Shown here piece by piece: positions 23,588-30,893 of a DNA stretch of 40,371 nucleotides (positions are counted from its first letter, which is position 1; each line of letters starts with the position of its first letter). The notes beneath the pieces were generated by a model. That model made no database searches. It was not told the DNA's origin and saw only the letters and a program-made list of their open reading frames with translations. Position numbers and translations under genes: made by a program. The DNA lies in IMG/VR virus record IMGVR_UViG_3300033153_002684, positions 1-40,371 of that record. The stretch is one strand, 5' to 3'. The stretch comes from a virus.

Positions 23588-24115
23588 ATGACACAATTAA
23601 GACATTGCATGATCGATTTAGAAACAATGGGTGTTAAACCCGATTCAGCTATTGTATCTATAGGCGCGGTAATCTTTGATCCCAGGCTCAATAAAATAGG
23701 TGATAAGTTTTATATTGAATTAGATTGGAAGAATCAAGATAGAGTTATTGATCCAAGCACTAAGGAATGGTGGAAAGGTCAATCAACAAAAGCTAAAAAA
23801 GCTCTGCATGGTAAAGTGTCCTTAGAAGATGCTTTAGATGAGCTAGGTTTCTTTCTACCACCTGATTGCAAGGTATGGGGTAACGGTGCAACATTTGATA
23901 TAAGTATGCTTGAGGACGCTTATAATCAACTCGATATGGAAATACCCTGGAAGTTCTGGAACATACGCGATTGCCGAACAATTAATGATCTATATGAATC
24001 AATGCGAGGGGGGTTTAATAAAGCGAGCGGTGGTGTGTTACATAACGCTCTTGATGACGCGTACTATCAGGCACAATATATTAGCATGATGTGGCAAAAG
24101 ATAGCTAAAGGTTAA
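23588..24115 (+). CDS. DEDDh 3'-5' exonuclease (Rv2179c/DnaQ-like)
   Basis: This 175-residue protein has the DEDDh sites: MIDLET (D10, E12), WGNGATFDISML (D104), and LHNALDDA (H152, D156 or D157). The layout DLETMG...SIVSIGAVIFDP...WGNGATFD...DCRTINDL matches the Rv2179c-like exoribonuclease/ DnaQ group found in many phages, often with the segment KEWWKGQS. It may trim RNA or DNA ends during replication. It is in the middle rightward group, downstream of the 22966 promoter. Confidence 0.88.
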   Translation: MTQLRHCMIDLETMGVKPDSAIVSIGAVIFDPRLNKIGDKFYIELDWKNQDRVIDPSTKEWWKGQSTKAKKALHGKVSLEDALDELGFFLPPDCKVWGNGATFDISMLEDAYNQLDMEIPWKFWNIRDCRTINDLYESMRGGFNKASGGVLHNALDDAYYQAQYISMMWQKIAKG

Positions 24116-24117
24116 AT

Positions 24118-24150
24118 TTGACATTTAGTTGAAAATAACCATACTAGTGT
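24118..24150 (+). promoter_or_regulatory. Possible promoter with perfect -35
   Basis: A perfect TTGACA (24118-24123) lies 3 bases past the exonuclease stop. The -10 is less certain: CATACT (24140-24145) at 16 bp is the best fit. It would drive the run of small genes starting at 24176. Confidence 0.35.
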
Positions 24151-24175
24151 AAAATATATAAACAGAGGAAAAGCT

Positions 24176-24355
24176 ATGCTTAATACAGAAAAATTAATTC
24201 GTGCTTTTATGCGTGAAAATGGTTACACGAATTTCACTACTGATTTAGGGATACGCAAATCATATTTAGGTGGAAGCAGTAAAACATATGTAACACCTGA
24301 AATGATGTTGATTGAATTTCATAAATGGTTACTTACCAGGGGAAAAAGAAAATGA
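24176..24355 (+). CDS. Hypothetical 59-residue protein
   Basis: The ATG at 24176 follows AGAGGAA (24163-24169) and opens a 59-codon frame ending at 24355. The peptide (MLNTEKLIRAFMRENGYTNF ... MLIEFHKWLLTRGKRK) is basic and probably helical. Its stop overlaps the next ATG as ATGA, so the pair is likely translated together. No family recognised. Confidence 0.55.
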   Translation: MLNTEKLIRAFMRENGYTNFTTDLGIRKSYLGGSSKTYVTPEMMLIEFHKWLLTRGKRK

Positions 24356-24429
24356 CACCTGAAAATATAGCCTGGGTTTTTATTATTGCTATAGCAGGTC
24401 ATGTGCTTTTAAAATTAAGCGGTGTTTGA
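24352..24429 (+). CDS. 25-residue single-helix membrane peptide
   Basis: The frame MTPENIAWVFIIAIAGHVLLKLSGV is a single hydrophobic helix with a short polar start. It begins within the stop of the previous gene (ATGA) and ends two bases before the next ATG (24431). Tiny membrane peptides are common in phages, but it is too short to judge by codon pattern, so it could be non-functional. Confidence 0.4.
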   Translation: MTPENIAWVFIIAIAGHVLLKLSGV

Positions 24430-24430
24430 A

Positions 24431-24643
24431 ATGACAGACTACGAAGCAGGTCAACAGGATCGTAAAGGTTTTGTAAATTCCCAGGGTTACGCTGGCATAT
24501 CACGTAATATTACCGCTGAAGATGCAACGCTGTTGTTTTGGCCCCCTATCACCAACGATATGATGCAAGTAGCCCGACCTATGCCGAAAGACCGTAAGGA
24601 GTGGGTTGAAGGTTGGAATGATGAGAAATCAGAAGAGGATTAA
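24431..24643 (+). CDS. Hypothetical 70-residue protein
   Basis: The preferred start is ATG 24431, two bases after the preceding stop; a GTG at 24422 would add three residues. The protein (MTDYEAGQQDRKGF...WPPITNDMMQVARPMPKDRKEWVEGWNDEKSEED) is polar with several tryptophans and an acidic end. The YEAGQQDRKGF and WVEGWNDEK segments look like the paired motifs of phage proteins with a YxxGxxDxxxG/WxxGW layout. Function unknown. Confidence 0.55.
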   Translation: MTDYEAGQQDRKGFVNSQGYAGISRNITAEDATLLFWPPITNDMMQVARPMPKDRKEWVEGWNDEKSEED

Positions 24644-24646
24644 AAA

Positions 24647-24886
24647 ATGAATAAACAAGAACTTAACGGTACTATTAATGTATTGATTGATGAAGAAAAT
24701 TTAGATGTTGAACCTATTGATATTGATGAAGATAACCAATCTGAAACAATATTCAATATTATGATTGCTTTAAATGCAAAACGTGATAATCAGTTACAAG
24801 AAGTGATTCAAGATATTATATTTGCTATTGATAGCGGTGTTGCAACAGGTGATTTACAGAATCATTTTTATCGGCTTGGCAACTAA
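24647..24886 (+). CDS. Hypothetical 79-residue acidic protein
   Basis: This protein (MNKQELNGTINVLIDEENLDVEPIDID...IQDIIFAIDSGVATGDLQNHFYRLGN) is acidic, mostly helical and without recognisable motif. It starts three bases after the previous stop and is followed after three bases by the next gene, so it belongs to a tight operon. Confidence 0.5.
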   Translation: MNKQELNGTINVLIDEENLDVEPIDIDEDNQSETIFNIMIALNAKRDNQLQEVIQDIIFAIDSGVATGDLQNHFYRLGN

Positions 24887-24889
24887 CAA

Positions 24890-25219
24890 ATGCCAACAGT
24901 AGACCTAAATAATAAGGAAGTTATATCCCATATCGAAGATTTGTTATCTTTGCCAAAAACAGATACACGTTCACCATTTATTACAATTCCAAAAGACCAG
25001 TTTTATCTCTACACACTCGCTAAAGCGTATGAAGAGTTAGAACCTATTGAAAGTGATCATGTTTACGATATGTTCACAAGATATCTGCAACGTGAACAAA
25101 TCATGTTTCCCGATATATGGGATGAAGTCAGTTTGAAATGTTTTGAAGATGGAAGCTGGCAACATACAGGGTTGTTTATTCATGATCATGATCCTGACGA
25201 TGAAGAGTGGTTATTGTGA
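24890..25219 (+). CDS. Hypothetical 109-residue protein
   Basis: The protein has an N-terminal helical part (NNKEVISHIEDLLSLPK) and a C-terminal acidic tail (HDHDPDDEEWLL). It contains no catalytic motif that I can identify. Its TGA overlaps the ATG of the cysteine-rich gene as TGATG, which implies translational coupling. Confidence 0.5.
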   Translation: MPTVDLNNKEVISHIEDLLSLPKTDTRSPFITIPKDQFYLYTLAKAYEELEPIESDHVYDMFTRYLQREQIMFPDIWDEVSLKCFEDGSWQHTGLFIHDHDPDDEEWLL

Positions 25220-25503
25220 TGCCTACACGCTTTGACCCTCGCCCTATTTGCTCCTGCTCAGCCTATTCATTTCCACATAGGATAGGTGGTAGGTGCCGGG
25301 GTTCGGCTTTCACAGAGTTTTACTATTACAATATTCACATCCTTTGTGATGAGTGTAATTGTCAATCAAATAATCAATGTGAAGTCGCAATGGGTCAGGA
25401 ATCAATAACAGAGGCCGAGTGTTTTATTGACGCTAAACACTATCGTCCTGGTGAATTTTTACCGCTTGAAATAGAAGAGCCTGAAGAACCCACCCACTAC
25501 TAA
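25219..25503 (+). CDS. Cysteine-rich small protein, possible zinc binder
   Basis: The preferred start is ATG 25219, which overlaps the previous stop; the longer GTG-started version from 25207 adds four residues. The 94-residue protein carries cysteines as CSCSAY near the start, GGRCRG, CDECNCQSNNQC and ECF, with histidines in HRIGG and KHY. The CDEC plus CSC layout suggests metal binding, as in small zinc-ribbon-like proteins. Its position directly before the terminase genes has no obvious meaning. Family not recognised. Confidence 0.5.
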   Translation: MPTRFDPRPICSCSAYSFPHRIGGRCRGSAFTEFYYYNIHILCDECNCQSNNQCEVAMGQESITEAECFIDAKHYRPGEFLPLEIEEPEEPTHY

Positions 25504-25505
25504 AA

Positions 25506-25534
25506 TTTACATTCTTCACCAATTGCATTATATT
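25506..25534 (+). promoter_or_regulatory. Sigma70-like promoter before terminase genes
   Basis: TTTACA (25506-25511), a 17-bp spacer and TATATT (25529-25534) each differ by one base from the consensus. It lies in the 62-bp gap before the small terminase gene and could start the late (packaging and head) transcripts. The ATG at 25566 has no clear Shine-Dalgarno sequence. Confidence 0.5.
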
Positions 25535-25565
25535 AATGGGATATTGCCGATAATCCTATTAACGA

Positions 25566-25967
25566 ATGGCCCAACAACCTCTAAAAGTAGATCAGTTACG
25601 CCACCTTATCAACGAAGGCGAGCTCAGTGATCCCCTTGTCTTTTTAGAGTCAATCATGGGCGGTCAAGACCCTCGACAAACATCAGGCATTTACAAACTA
25701 ATATTAGAAATCGACAGCTTTACCAATGGCGAATTAACTCCGTCAGATTGGAATGAGATAGTTGATTACGTTATTAATCATTCTAAATACAAACACGTAA
25801 CACTAGTTGAATCGACAGGTGCAGCCAAAACCCTTGCTGAATACCTTCACCCAAAACGAAAACAGATTGAAAAACTAGATGGATCATTAGGTGCTAATGT
25901 CTCTTCAAGCCCGTTGAGTGAAGAAGAGATCGAACTGTTTAAGGAAAAATTCAATGATGAATTCTAG
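25566..25967 (+). CDS. Terminase small subunit
   Basis: This 133-residue protein precedes the large terminase and overlaps it. Its order and size are those of small terminase subunits that recognise phage DNA and load it on the motor. The N-terminal half is helical (KVDQLRHLINEGELSDPLVFLESIMGG), the middle holds LTPSDWNEIVDYVINHSKYKHVTLVESTG, and the C-terminal tail is acidic. A clear helix-turn-helix is not seen. The call relies mainly on context. Confidence 0.65.
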   Translation: MAQQPLKVDQLRHLINEGELSDPLVFLESIMGGQDPRQTSGIYKLILEIDSFTNGELTPSDWNEIVDYVINHSKYKHVTLVESTGAAKTLAEYLHPKRKQIEKLDGSLGANVSSSPLSEEEIELFKEKFNDEF

Positions 25968-26823
25968 TGAAATAATTGAACTGGATAGAGATATCGAATG
26001 GTCGTTTAATGAATTACGCATGTTGAAGTATATGCTTGAACATGATGGTATGCAGTTCATGAGATATTTTTTTAAATTGCGTGAAGGTACGGTGATGTTG
26101 AGAAATTGGCATCACTATGTGATTGAATATGTTTTACAAGCTGTGCTTGATGGCAAGATAAACAGGCTGATTGTTAATATAGCACCCGGATATACTAAAA
26201 CAGAACAGGTTGTTCTAAATTTTATATGCAGGGGTCTAGCTCTTAATCCCCGTTCTAAATACATTCACACTTCATATTCAGGCGATCTGGCTCAAGAGAA
26301 TTCATCTAAAATAAAAGAGACCATTCAATCTCTTGAATTTCAGGAGCTATGGCCGATGGCGACAAGGGCCGACACTAAAGGTAAGAAGCGGTGGTTTACT
26401 GAATTAGGCGGGGGGATGATGGCGACCTCATCGGGTGGGCAGATAACAGGATTTAGAGCGGGTAGAATGGAACCTGGTTTCACAGGCGCGTTTGTAAATG
26501 ATGATCCAGTGAAACCCGATGATGCTTATTCCGCTGTTAAACGTAACGCTATCAATAACCGTTTCAATAACACTATGCGGTCACGTTTAGCTATTGAAAC
26601 AGTGCCCATGGTTAACATCATGCAACGCATTCACGAAGATGATCTTTCTGGTTATCTTCTCAAGGGAGGTTCGGGTGATATTTGGCATCATTTAGTAATA
26701 CCGACCCATTTAACAGACGAGGTATTAGACCGTGAATATCCTGAAGATTACACACATGGTATTCCTATTGATATAAACGGTGTTCTAAAAGCACTACATA
26801 CGGGTGAAGAGTATGCTTTTTAG
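25954..26823 (+). CDS. Terminase large subunit, ATPase half
   Basis: The start is ATG 25954 (or 25957), after AAGGAAA; the longer frame from 25918 would lie inside the small subunit. The 289-residue product carries the packaging ATPase: a Walker A-like APGYTKTE (77-84), IHTSYSGDLAQENSSKI (adenine/R-finger region), a Walker B-like GAFVNDDP (178-185), and motif III IMQRIHEDDLSG. It ends at TAG 26821, inside a run of five T, while the nuclease domain continues in the +1 frame. So the full enzyme is either made by frameshifting or split in two. Confidence 0.8.
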   Translation: MMNSSEIIELDRDIEWSFNELRMLKYMLEHDGMQFMRYFFKLREGTVMLRNWHHYVIEYVLQAVLDGKINRLIVNIAPGYTKTEQVVLNFICRGLALNPRSKYIHTSYSGDLAQENSSKIKETIQSLEFQELWPMATRADTKGKKRWFTELGGGMMATSSGGQITGFRAGRMEPGFTGAFVNDDPVKPDDAYSAVKRNAINNRFNNTMRSRLAIETVPMVNIMQRIHEDDLSGYLLKGGSGDIWHHLVIPTHLTDEVLDREYPEDYTHGIPIDINGVLKALHTGEEYAF

Positions 26824-27559
26824 TGCTGATGCTTTAGATTTAATCCCTGATCAGATCATGCCGGGTTTAGCATTATGGGATTTTAAACATAGTATTGAGC
26901 AACTACGCACATTAGAAGAGGGTGATCCCTATACCTATTCTAGTCAATTCCAGCAAAATCCTAGCCCTTTAGGTGGGGGAATGTTTAAGGATAAATACTG
27001 GAAGTATTACGATGTACTACCGGCTGATATTGATCTCTATCGAATGTATGCTGATACGGCTCAGAAAACAGCCGAACGAAACGATTTTACTGTGTTTCAA
27101 TTATGGGCAAGATCACGATCATCAGGCGTATATCTGGTTGATCAAGTGCGCGGTAAATGGGAAGCCCCCGAACTTGAATCAAACTTAGTTGATTTTTGGA
27201 ACAAACATAAACCAACGATCTATAAACCACTTGGTTGCCAGGTTGTTAAAATAGAAGATAAGAGTTCTGGATCAAGCCTTATTCAATCTATCAAAAAAGA
27301 TTATTTGATACCTGTTGAAGCTATTCAGCGCAACACTGATAAAGTTTTACGTGCTATGGGTGTGGTTAAATACTTCGCCAGTGGTTACATTCATCTACCT
27401 GTAGGTGTTGATTGGTTGCACGATTACAAAGAAGAGTTTAGGAAATTCACACCCCTAATGACGCACAAACACGACGACCAGATCGACCCGACAATGGACG
27501 CTGTTGAAGATCTGATTGTATTCGAACAGATGGTGTATAATAATACGGCTTTAAAATAA
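26813..27559 (+). CDS. Terminase large subunit, nuclease half (other frame)
   Basis: The frame +1 to the ATPase half continues the terminase alignment without loss: SADALDLIPDQIMPGLALWDFKHSIEQL, then PYTYSSQFQQNPSPLGGGMF, the RNase H-like nuclease with MYADTAQKTAERND (first Asp) and HKHDDQIDPTMDAVEDL (last Asp pair). Translation could begin at ATG 26813, but no well-placed ribosome site exists; removing one T from 26817-26821, or a +1 slip at TTT TAG, joins the halves exactly. The pattern FQQNP and GGGMF are typical of terminases. Confidence 0.8.
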   Translation: MLFSADALDLIPDQIMPGLALWDFKHSIEQLRTLEEGDPYTYSSQFQQNPSPLGGGMFKDKYWKYYDVLPADIDLYRMYADTAQKTAERNDFTVFQLWARSRSSGVYLVDQVRGKWEAPELESNLVDFWNKHKPTIYKPLGCQVVKIEDKSSGSSLIQSIKKDYLIPVEAIQRNTDKVLRAMGVVKYFASGYIHLPVGVDWLHDYKEEFRKFTPLMTHKHDDQIDPTMDAVEDLIVFEQMVYNNTALK

Positions 27560-27575
27560 ATTTGAGAATTTGTCA

Positions 27576-29951
27576 ATGGGTATAATTAGATCAATAAGCA
27601 GAAGTATAACCAGGTCTATTTTTCGCACTATAGAAAATACCGATCAAATTATTAGTCGTTATATCCGCACGTTCAACGGTTCAGGCACTTACGGCGAACT
27701 ATTAGACCCTGTTACTTTTACAGGTGATTATGAGGTTGAGATAGAGTTTAGCCCTACAAGCGTAGCGGCTCATCTTGCGTTAGCTGATTCACCTGATACA
27801 ACAGATAGACATCTTATCTACCTCACAATTACTACTGGTAATGTCGTATATACCGGAGCCTCTATAACCTCAGTTGAGTTAAACGAGGCGCCTATATCAT
27901 CAAATACAACAGCACCACCTCTCGGTGAAATAAGTGTTATTAAGATATTTGGTAACGGTATAGCGCCGTTTGGAAGAATAGGAAGTGACTATTCTAGCGG
28001 CTCTCCTTTTGCCGGAGAAATCCTCTCAGTTAAATTCACCGATAACGCTATAGGTGATGAGCTATTCCACGGACTCACCCTAGCTGACTATTTAGATGCC
28101 GCGGGTGGGTATGAGCGTGAGATAGCAACTTATAACGGTTCGGATATGTATGGGACGTTGTTGGAGCCTATTACGCTTGAGTCGGGGGACACCATTACTA
28201 TTGTATTTGCAACAGCAAATACTGTTACTGCTATGAACCTAGTTGATGGGGATGTTTCCGCTGTAGATAGGGGGTATATTTATTGCACTTCTGGGCAGAA
28301 ATTAGCATGGAACACTTCGGTATATTCAGGAGTAGCGCTAGATGGCATTGCTGCGACTAGCGGTGTAACCGATTTCCCTGTGGACGGGATCGTTCATGTT
28401 GTTACCGGGGTACTTAGTGCTTCGGGCATAATAGGACACATCGGGTGTAACCAAGACGGGACAACATCTTTTTGGGAGGACGAAATCCTCTCCCTCGCAA
28501 CAACCGTATCAGGCGTCACCACTACCTACCCACTAAACTCAGGCTCTACTGTATATGAGCTGCCAGAGGGTGAGGTGCTGGGGAGTGAGATTATAATAGA
28601 CGGAGACTTCACAACAGACACAGTGGATAAAGCCGCGTTTGATGCAGCCTATCCTGATTGGATTAGCCCTGTTGGACAATTGATATCAACATCAGGTGGC
28701 ACTGTAAGTATTGACAGGAACGGAGGTAGTTATACTTCCCTTGCCCAAACCATCGCCACAACATCTGAGGATGCAGAGGTGTTTAGTTTTGAAATAACTG
28801 CCCTATCGCATGGCGTAGATGTCACAATAAACGGGGCTACCACGAACTTTACAACCACCGGCATTAAGAATGTGGCATTTAAAGCCTTAGCATCTACTAC
28901 CATTGTGTATATGTCTGTCGCGGCCAGTTTAGCGGCAACAGGTTCTTATAAAACAATTTCAACCAAACCAGCACCCAAAGCCCTGGCCTACGAAGGCCTC
29001 TCACTTACCGATTGGAACACCTACGCAAGAAGCAACCAAAGTGCGAACTACATACTAGACAATGACAACACGGTTTTCCAGCAAGCTAGAGGGTATGTGC
29101 TTGGGAGTGATGTTGTTACAAATAGTGGCGAGCCTTTCACTTCGACAGATGGTTATGCAGCACAAGGTACTGGTTCAATAGCGGTGGTATCCAGTAATAT
29201 CGATGTCACTCAATTAGCGGCTTGGGATGACGGGGTTTTGTATGTACTGCCAACAGGGACATGGGAAACAACAAAAGTAGTTAGATTTAAGGTGGGCATG
29301 GGAACGTCTACATTGGTTCAATTACAAGCTGGCAATGGTAACTACGGGCATGGGGCATTTGGGTCGCTAAACATTACGGCTTCAGGCGAATATGAGATTA
29401 TAACAAGTACAGGCTTGGGTGGTTCAGGAATTAGCGCAAAAGCGAGTACAGCTAGCACATTCTCAATAGAGCTGTTATCCACAAAAGAATCACCCAAAGC
29501 TCTAGCCTACAATGGTTTCACACTGGCAAGCATCGAGCTATTCGCTCTCAACCGTCAGGATAATTGGTGGGAGGGGGTTGAGTTAGTTACCGATGGTGGA
29601 TTTGATACGGCTTGTGGGGTTAATTGGATTTGCACTTCCCCATGGGTTATTAGTTCCAGCAAAGCGACGGCAGATGGAAGCCAATCTGCAACCATAGATC
29701 TGTACCAAGATGTGGAACCTGTAGATGGTAATTGCTATGTTCAACGAACAAATGTTAGCGAGCATAATGCTGGTATTTTGAATGCTATATTAGATGGAGA
29801 TGTTGGAGCAAATATAATCGCGGCGGGCATTTATACTGACGTTTATTCACCTCTTATATCGGTGGGCACACACACAGGGTTACGAGGGGATGCTGATTTT
29901 GATGGTGTTGCGGTAAGTGTGTCAGTGAAACGAATCTTGGAGCTACCATAA
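27576..29951 (+). CDS. Large beta-rich fibre/decoration-like protein with repeated modules
   Basis: The preferred start is ATG 27576 (791 residues). The N-terminus has a repeated RSISRSITRSIFRTI pattern. Two similar beta modules follow at about residues 31-160 and 183-330 (FNGSGTYGELLDPVTFTGDYEVEIEF; YNGSDMYGTLLEPITLESGDTITIVF), resembling LamG/concanavalin-type sandwiches. Further modules begin with GSEIIIDGDF and VELVTDGGF, as in carbohydrate-binding modules. A linker APKALAYEGLSL/SPKALAYNGFTL/ELFHGLTLADY recurs three times. Codon use is GC-richer than its neighbours. It sits between terminase and portal, so a head fibre or other virion surface protein is likelier than a baseplate fibre. 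Confidence 0.6.
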   Translation: MGIIRSISRSITRSIFRTIENTDQIISRYIRTFNGSGTYGELLDPVTFTGDYEVEIEFSPTSVAAHLALADSPDTTDRHLIYLTITTGNVVYTGASITSVELNEAPISSNTTAPPLGEISVIKIFGNGIAPFGRIGSDYSSGSPFAGEILSVKFTDNAIGDELFHGLTLADYLDAAGGYEREIATYNGSDMYGTLLEPITLESGDTITIVFATANTVTAMNLVDGDVSAVDRGYIYCTSGQKLAWNTSVYSGVALDGIAATSGVTDFPVDGIVHVVTGVLSASGIIGHIGCNQDGTTSFWEDEILSLATTVSGVTTTYPLNSGSTVYELPEGEVLGSEIIIDGDFTTDTVDKAAFDAAYPDWISPVGQLISTSGGTVSIDRNGGSYTSLAQTIATTSEDAEVFSFEITALSHGVDVTINGATTNFTTTGIKNVAFKALASTTIVYMSVAASLAATGSYKTISTKPAPKALAYEGLSLTDWNTYARSNQSANYILDNDNTVFQQARGYVLGSDVVTNSGEPFTSTDGYAAQGTGSIAVVSSNIDVTQLAAWDDGVLYVLPTGTWETTKVVRFKVGMGTSTLVQLQAGNGNYGHGAFGSLNITASGEYEIITSTGLGGSGISAKASTASTFSIELLSTKESPKALAYNGFTLASIELFALNRQDNWWEGVELVTDGGFDTACGVNWICTSPWVISSSKATADGSQSATIDLYQDVEPVDGNCYVQRTNVSEHNAGILNAILDGDVGANIIAAGIYTDVYSPLISVGTHTGLRGDADFDGVAVSVSVKRILELP

Positions 29952-30019
29952 TGAAAAAATCACTATTCAATGAAGCGTTAATCATTAACACCATAATTAA
30001 CAGAGGAATTAAAAAATGA
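29951..30019 (+). CDS. 22-residue peptide linking fibre and head genes
   Basis: MKKSLFNEALIINTIINRGIKK starts in the TAATG overlap with the fibre-like gene and its stop overlaps the next ATG as ATGA, with AGAGGAAT serving the next gene. It may be a real small basic peptide or only a coupling device. Confidence 0.3.
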   Translation: MKKSLFNEALIINTIINRGIKK

Positions 30020-30297
30020 GCATATTAGTAGAATCCACACTTTTAGCCAATAGTGATAATATAATCACTATTAAAGATCAGGCGACTTTAGTCGCTACTA
30101 CGGGTATCGCTATCGGTGATGATTGTTCTGTCGATATTAAGACTGAAACAGATGGTTGGTCTCCTTCAGGCGTAGTTCTAACAAGTACCAACCCTTCAGC
30201 TAATATCCTCGGCCCTTTAACTATTCGTGTTAATAAGCCCGTTTCGAGTATTGCATTTGCTATCGAAGTGATCAGAGATATTCCTGCTGATCTGTAA
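30016..30297 (+). CDS. Hypothetical small beta-rich virion protein
   Basis: The 93-residue protein (MSILVESTLLANSDNIITIKDQATLVATTGIAIGDDCSVDIK...) is made of alternating strands typical of structural proteins. It lies in the head cluster just before the portal genes, with AGAGGAA at 30002-30008. No family recognised. Confidence 0.5.
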   Translation: MSILVESTLLANSDNIITIKDQATLVATTGIAIGDDCSVDIKTETDGWSPSGVVLTSTNPSANILGPLTIRVNKPVSSIAFAIEVIRDIPADL

Positions 30298-30309
30298 GGA
30301 TTGTATAGA

Positions 30310-30882
30310 ATGGCCAACCCCCCATTAAATAGACCCTTAAGCATTGTTAAACCGTTACCGGCATTACATGTTGAAAATAGTCATGGATCAGCGTTGCGGT
30401 CATCTTCTGCTTTTCTTTTTGATGCTAGTATTGCAGCCCTTGCTGCTGCTGCTAGTAATATAATACGATTCACGACAGGCGATAAAGCTGTTTTAATGGA
30501 GTCGAGTGAATTTAGTATAAACCAGGAAAAGGTAAAAATAGAAGTATATGAAGATGTAACATTTACCGATCCCGGTTCGCATATTCCAAAAGCTAATTTA
30601 GTTACTAACATGAACCGCATTAATCCTAAAGACACCCAATTAGTATTTTTCGGTGCCCCCACTATTGATAGTCAGGGTATTCGTGTATTACATCAAGATA
30701 TATTCGGCATAGCTGGTCAAAATGTTAATCAACCAGGCGTTGGGGCATCTTCACAAACAGCCGCTCGTATATTTAAACCTAATACGGAACATGTGTTTAT
30801 TGTAACCAACGAATCGGTATTGGCTGTAGATATTGATGCCCATTTTGAATACCACGAAGTTAATCCAAACGAATATAAATAG
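30310..30882 (+). CDS. Hypothetical structural protein before portal
   Basis: The preferred start is ATG 30310 (MANPPLNRPLSIVKPLP), after AAGGA (30296-30300); a TTG at 30301 would add three residues. The 190-residue protein has a proline-rich N-terminus, an alanine-rich helix (DASIAALAAAASNIIRF) and a C-terminal beta part (FKPNTEHVFIVTNESVLAVDIDAHFEY). It is in line with head genes. No family recognised. Confidence 0.5.
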   Translation: MANPPLNRPLSIVKPLPALHVENSHGSALRSSSAFLFDASIAALAAAASNIIRFTTGDKAVLMESSEFSINQEKVKIEVYEDVTFTDPGSHIPKANLVTNMNRINPKDTQLVFFGAPTIDSQGIRVLHQDIFGIAGQNVNQPGVGASSQTAARIFKPNTEHVFIVTNESVLAVDIDAHFEYHEVNPNEYK

Positions 30883-30893
30883 AGATCATTATC

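Noticed and set aside
26804-27559. Large terminase as a decayed pseudogene
   Set aside because: Both halves keep all ATPase and nuclease motifs and the frames join exactly at one T run, which indicates a frameshift or sequence error and not decay.
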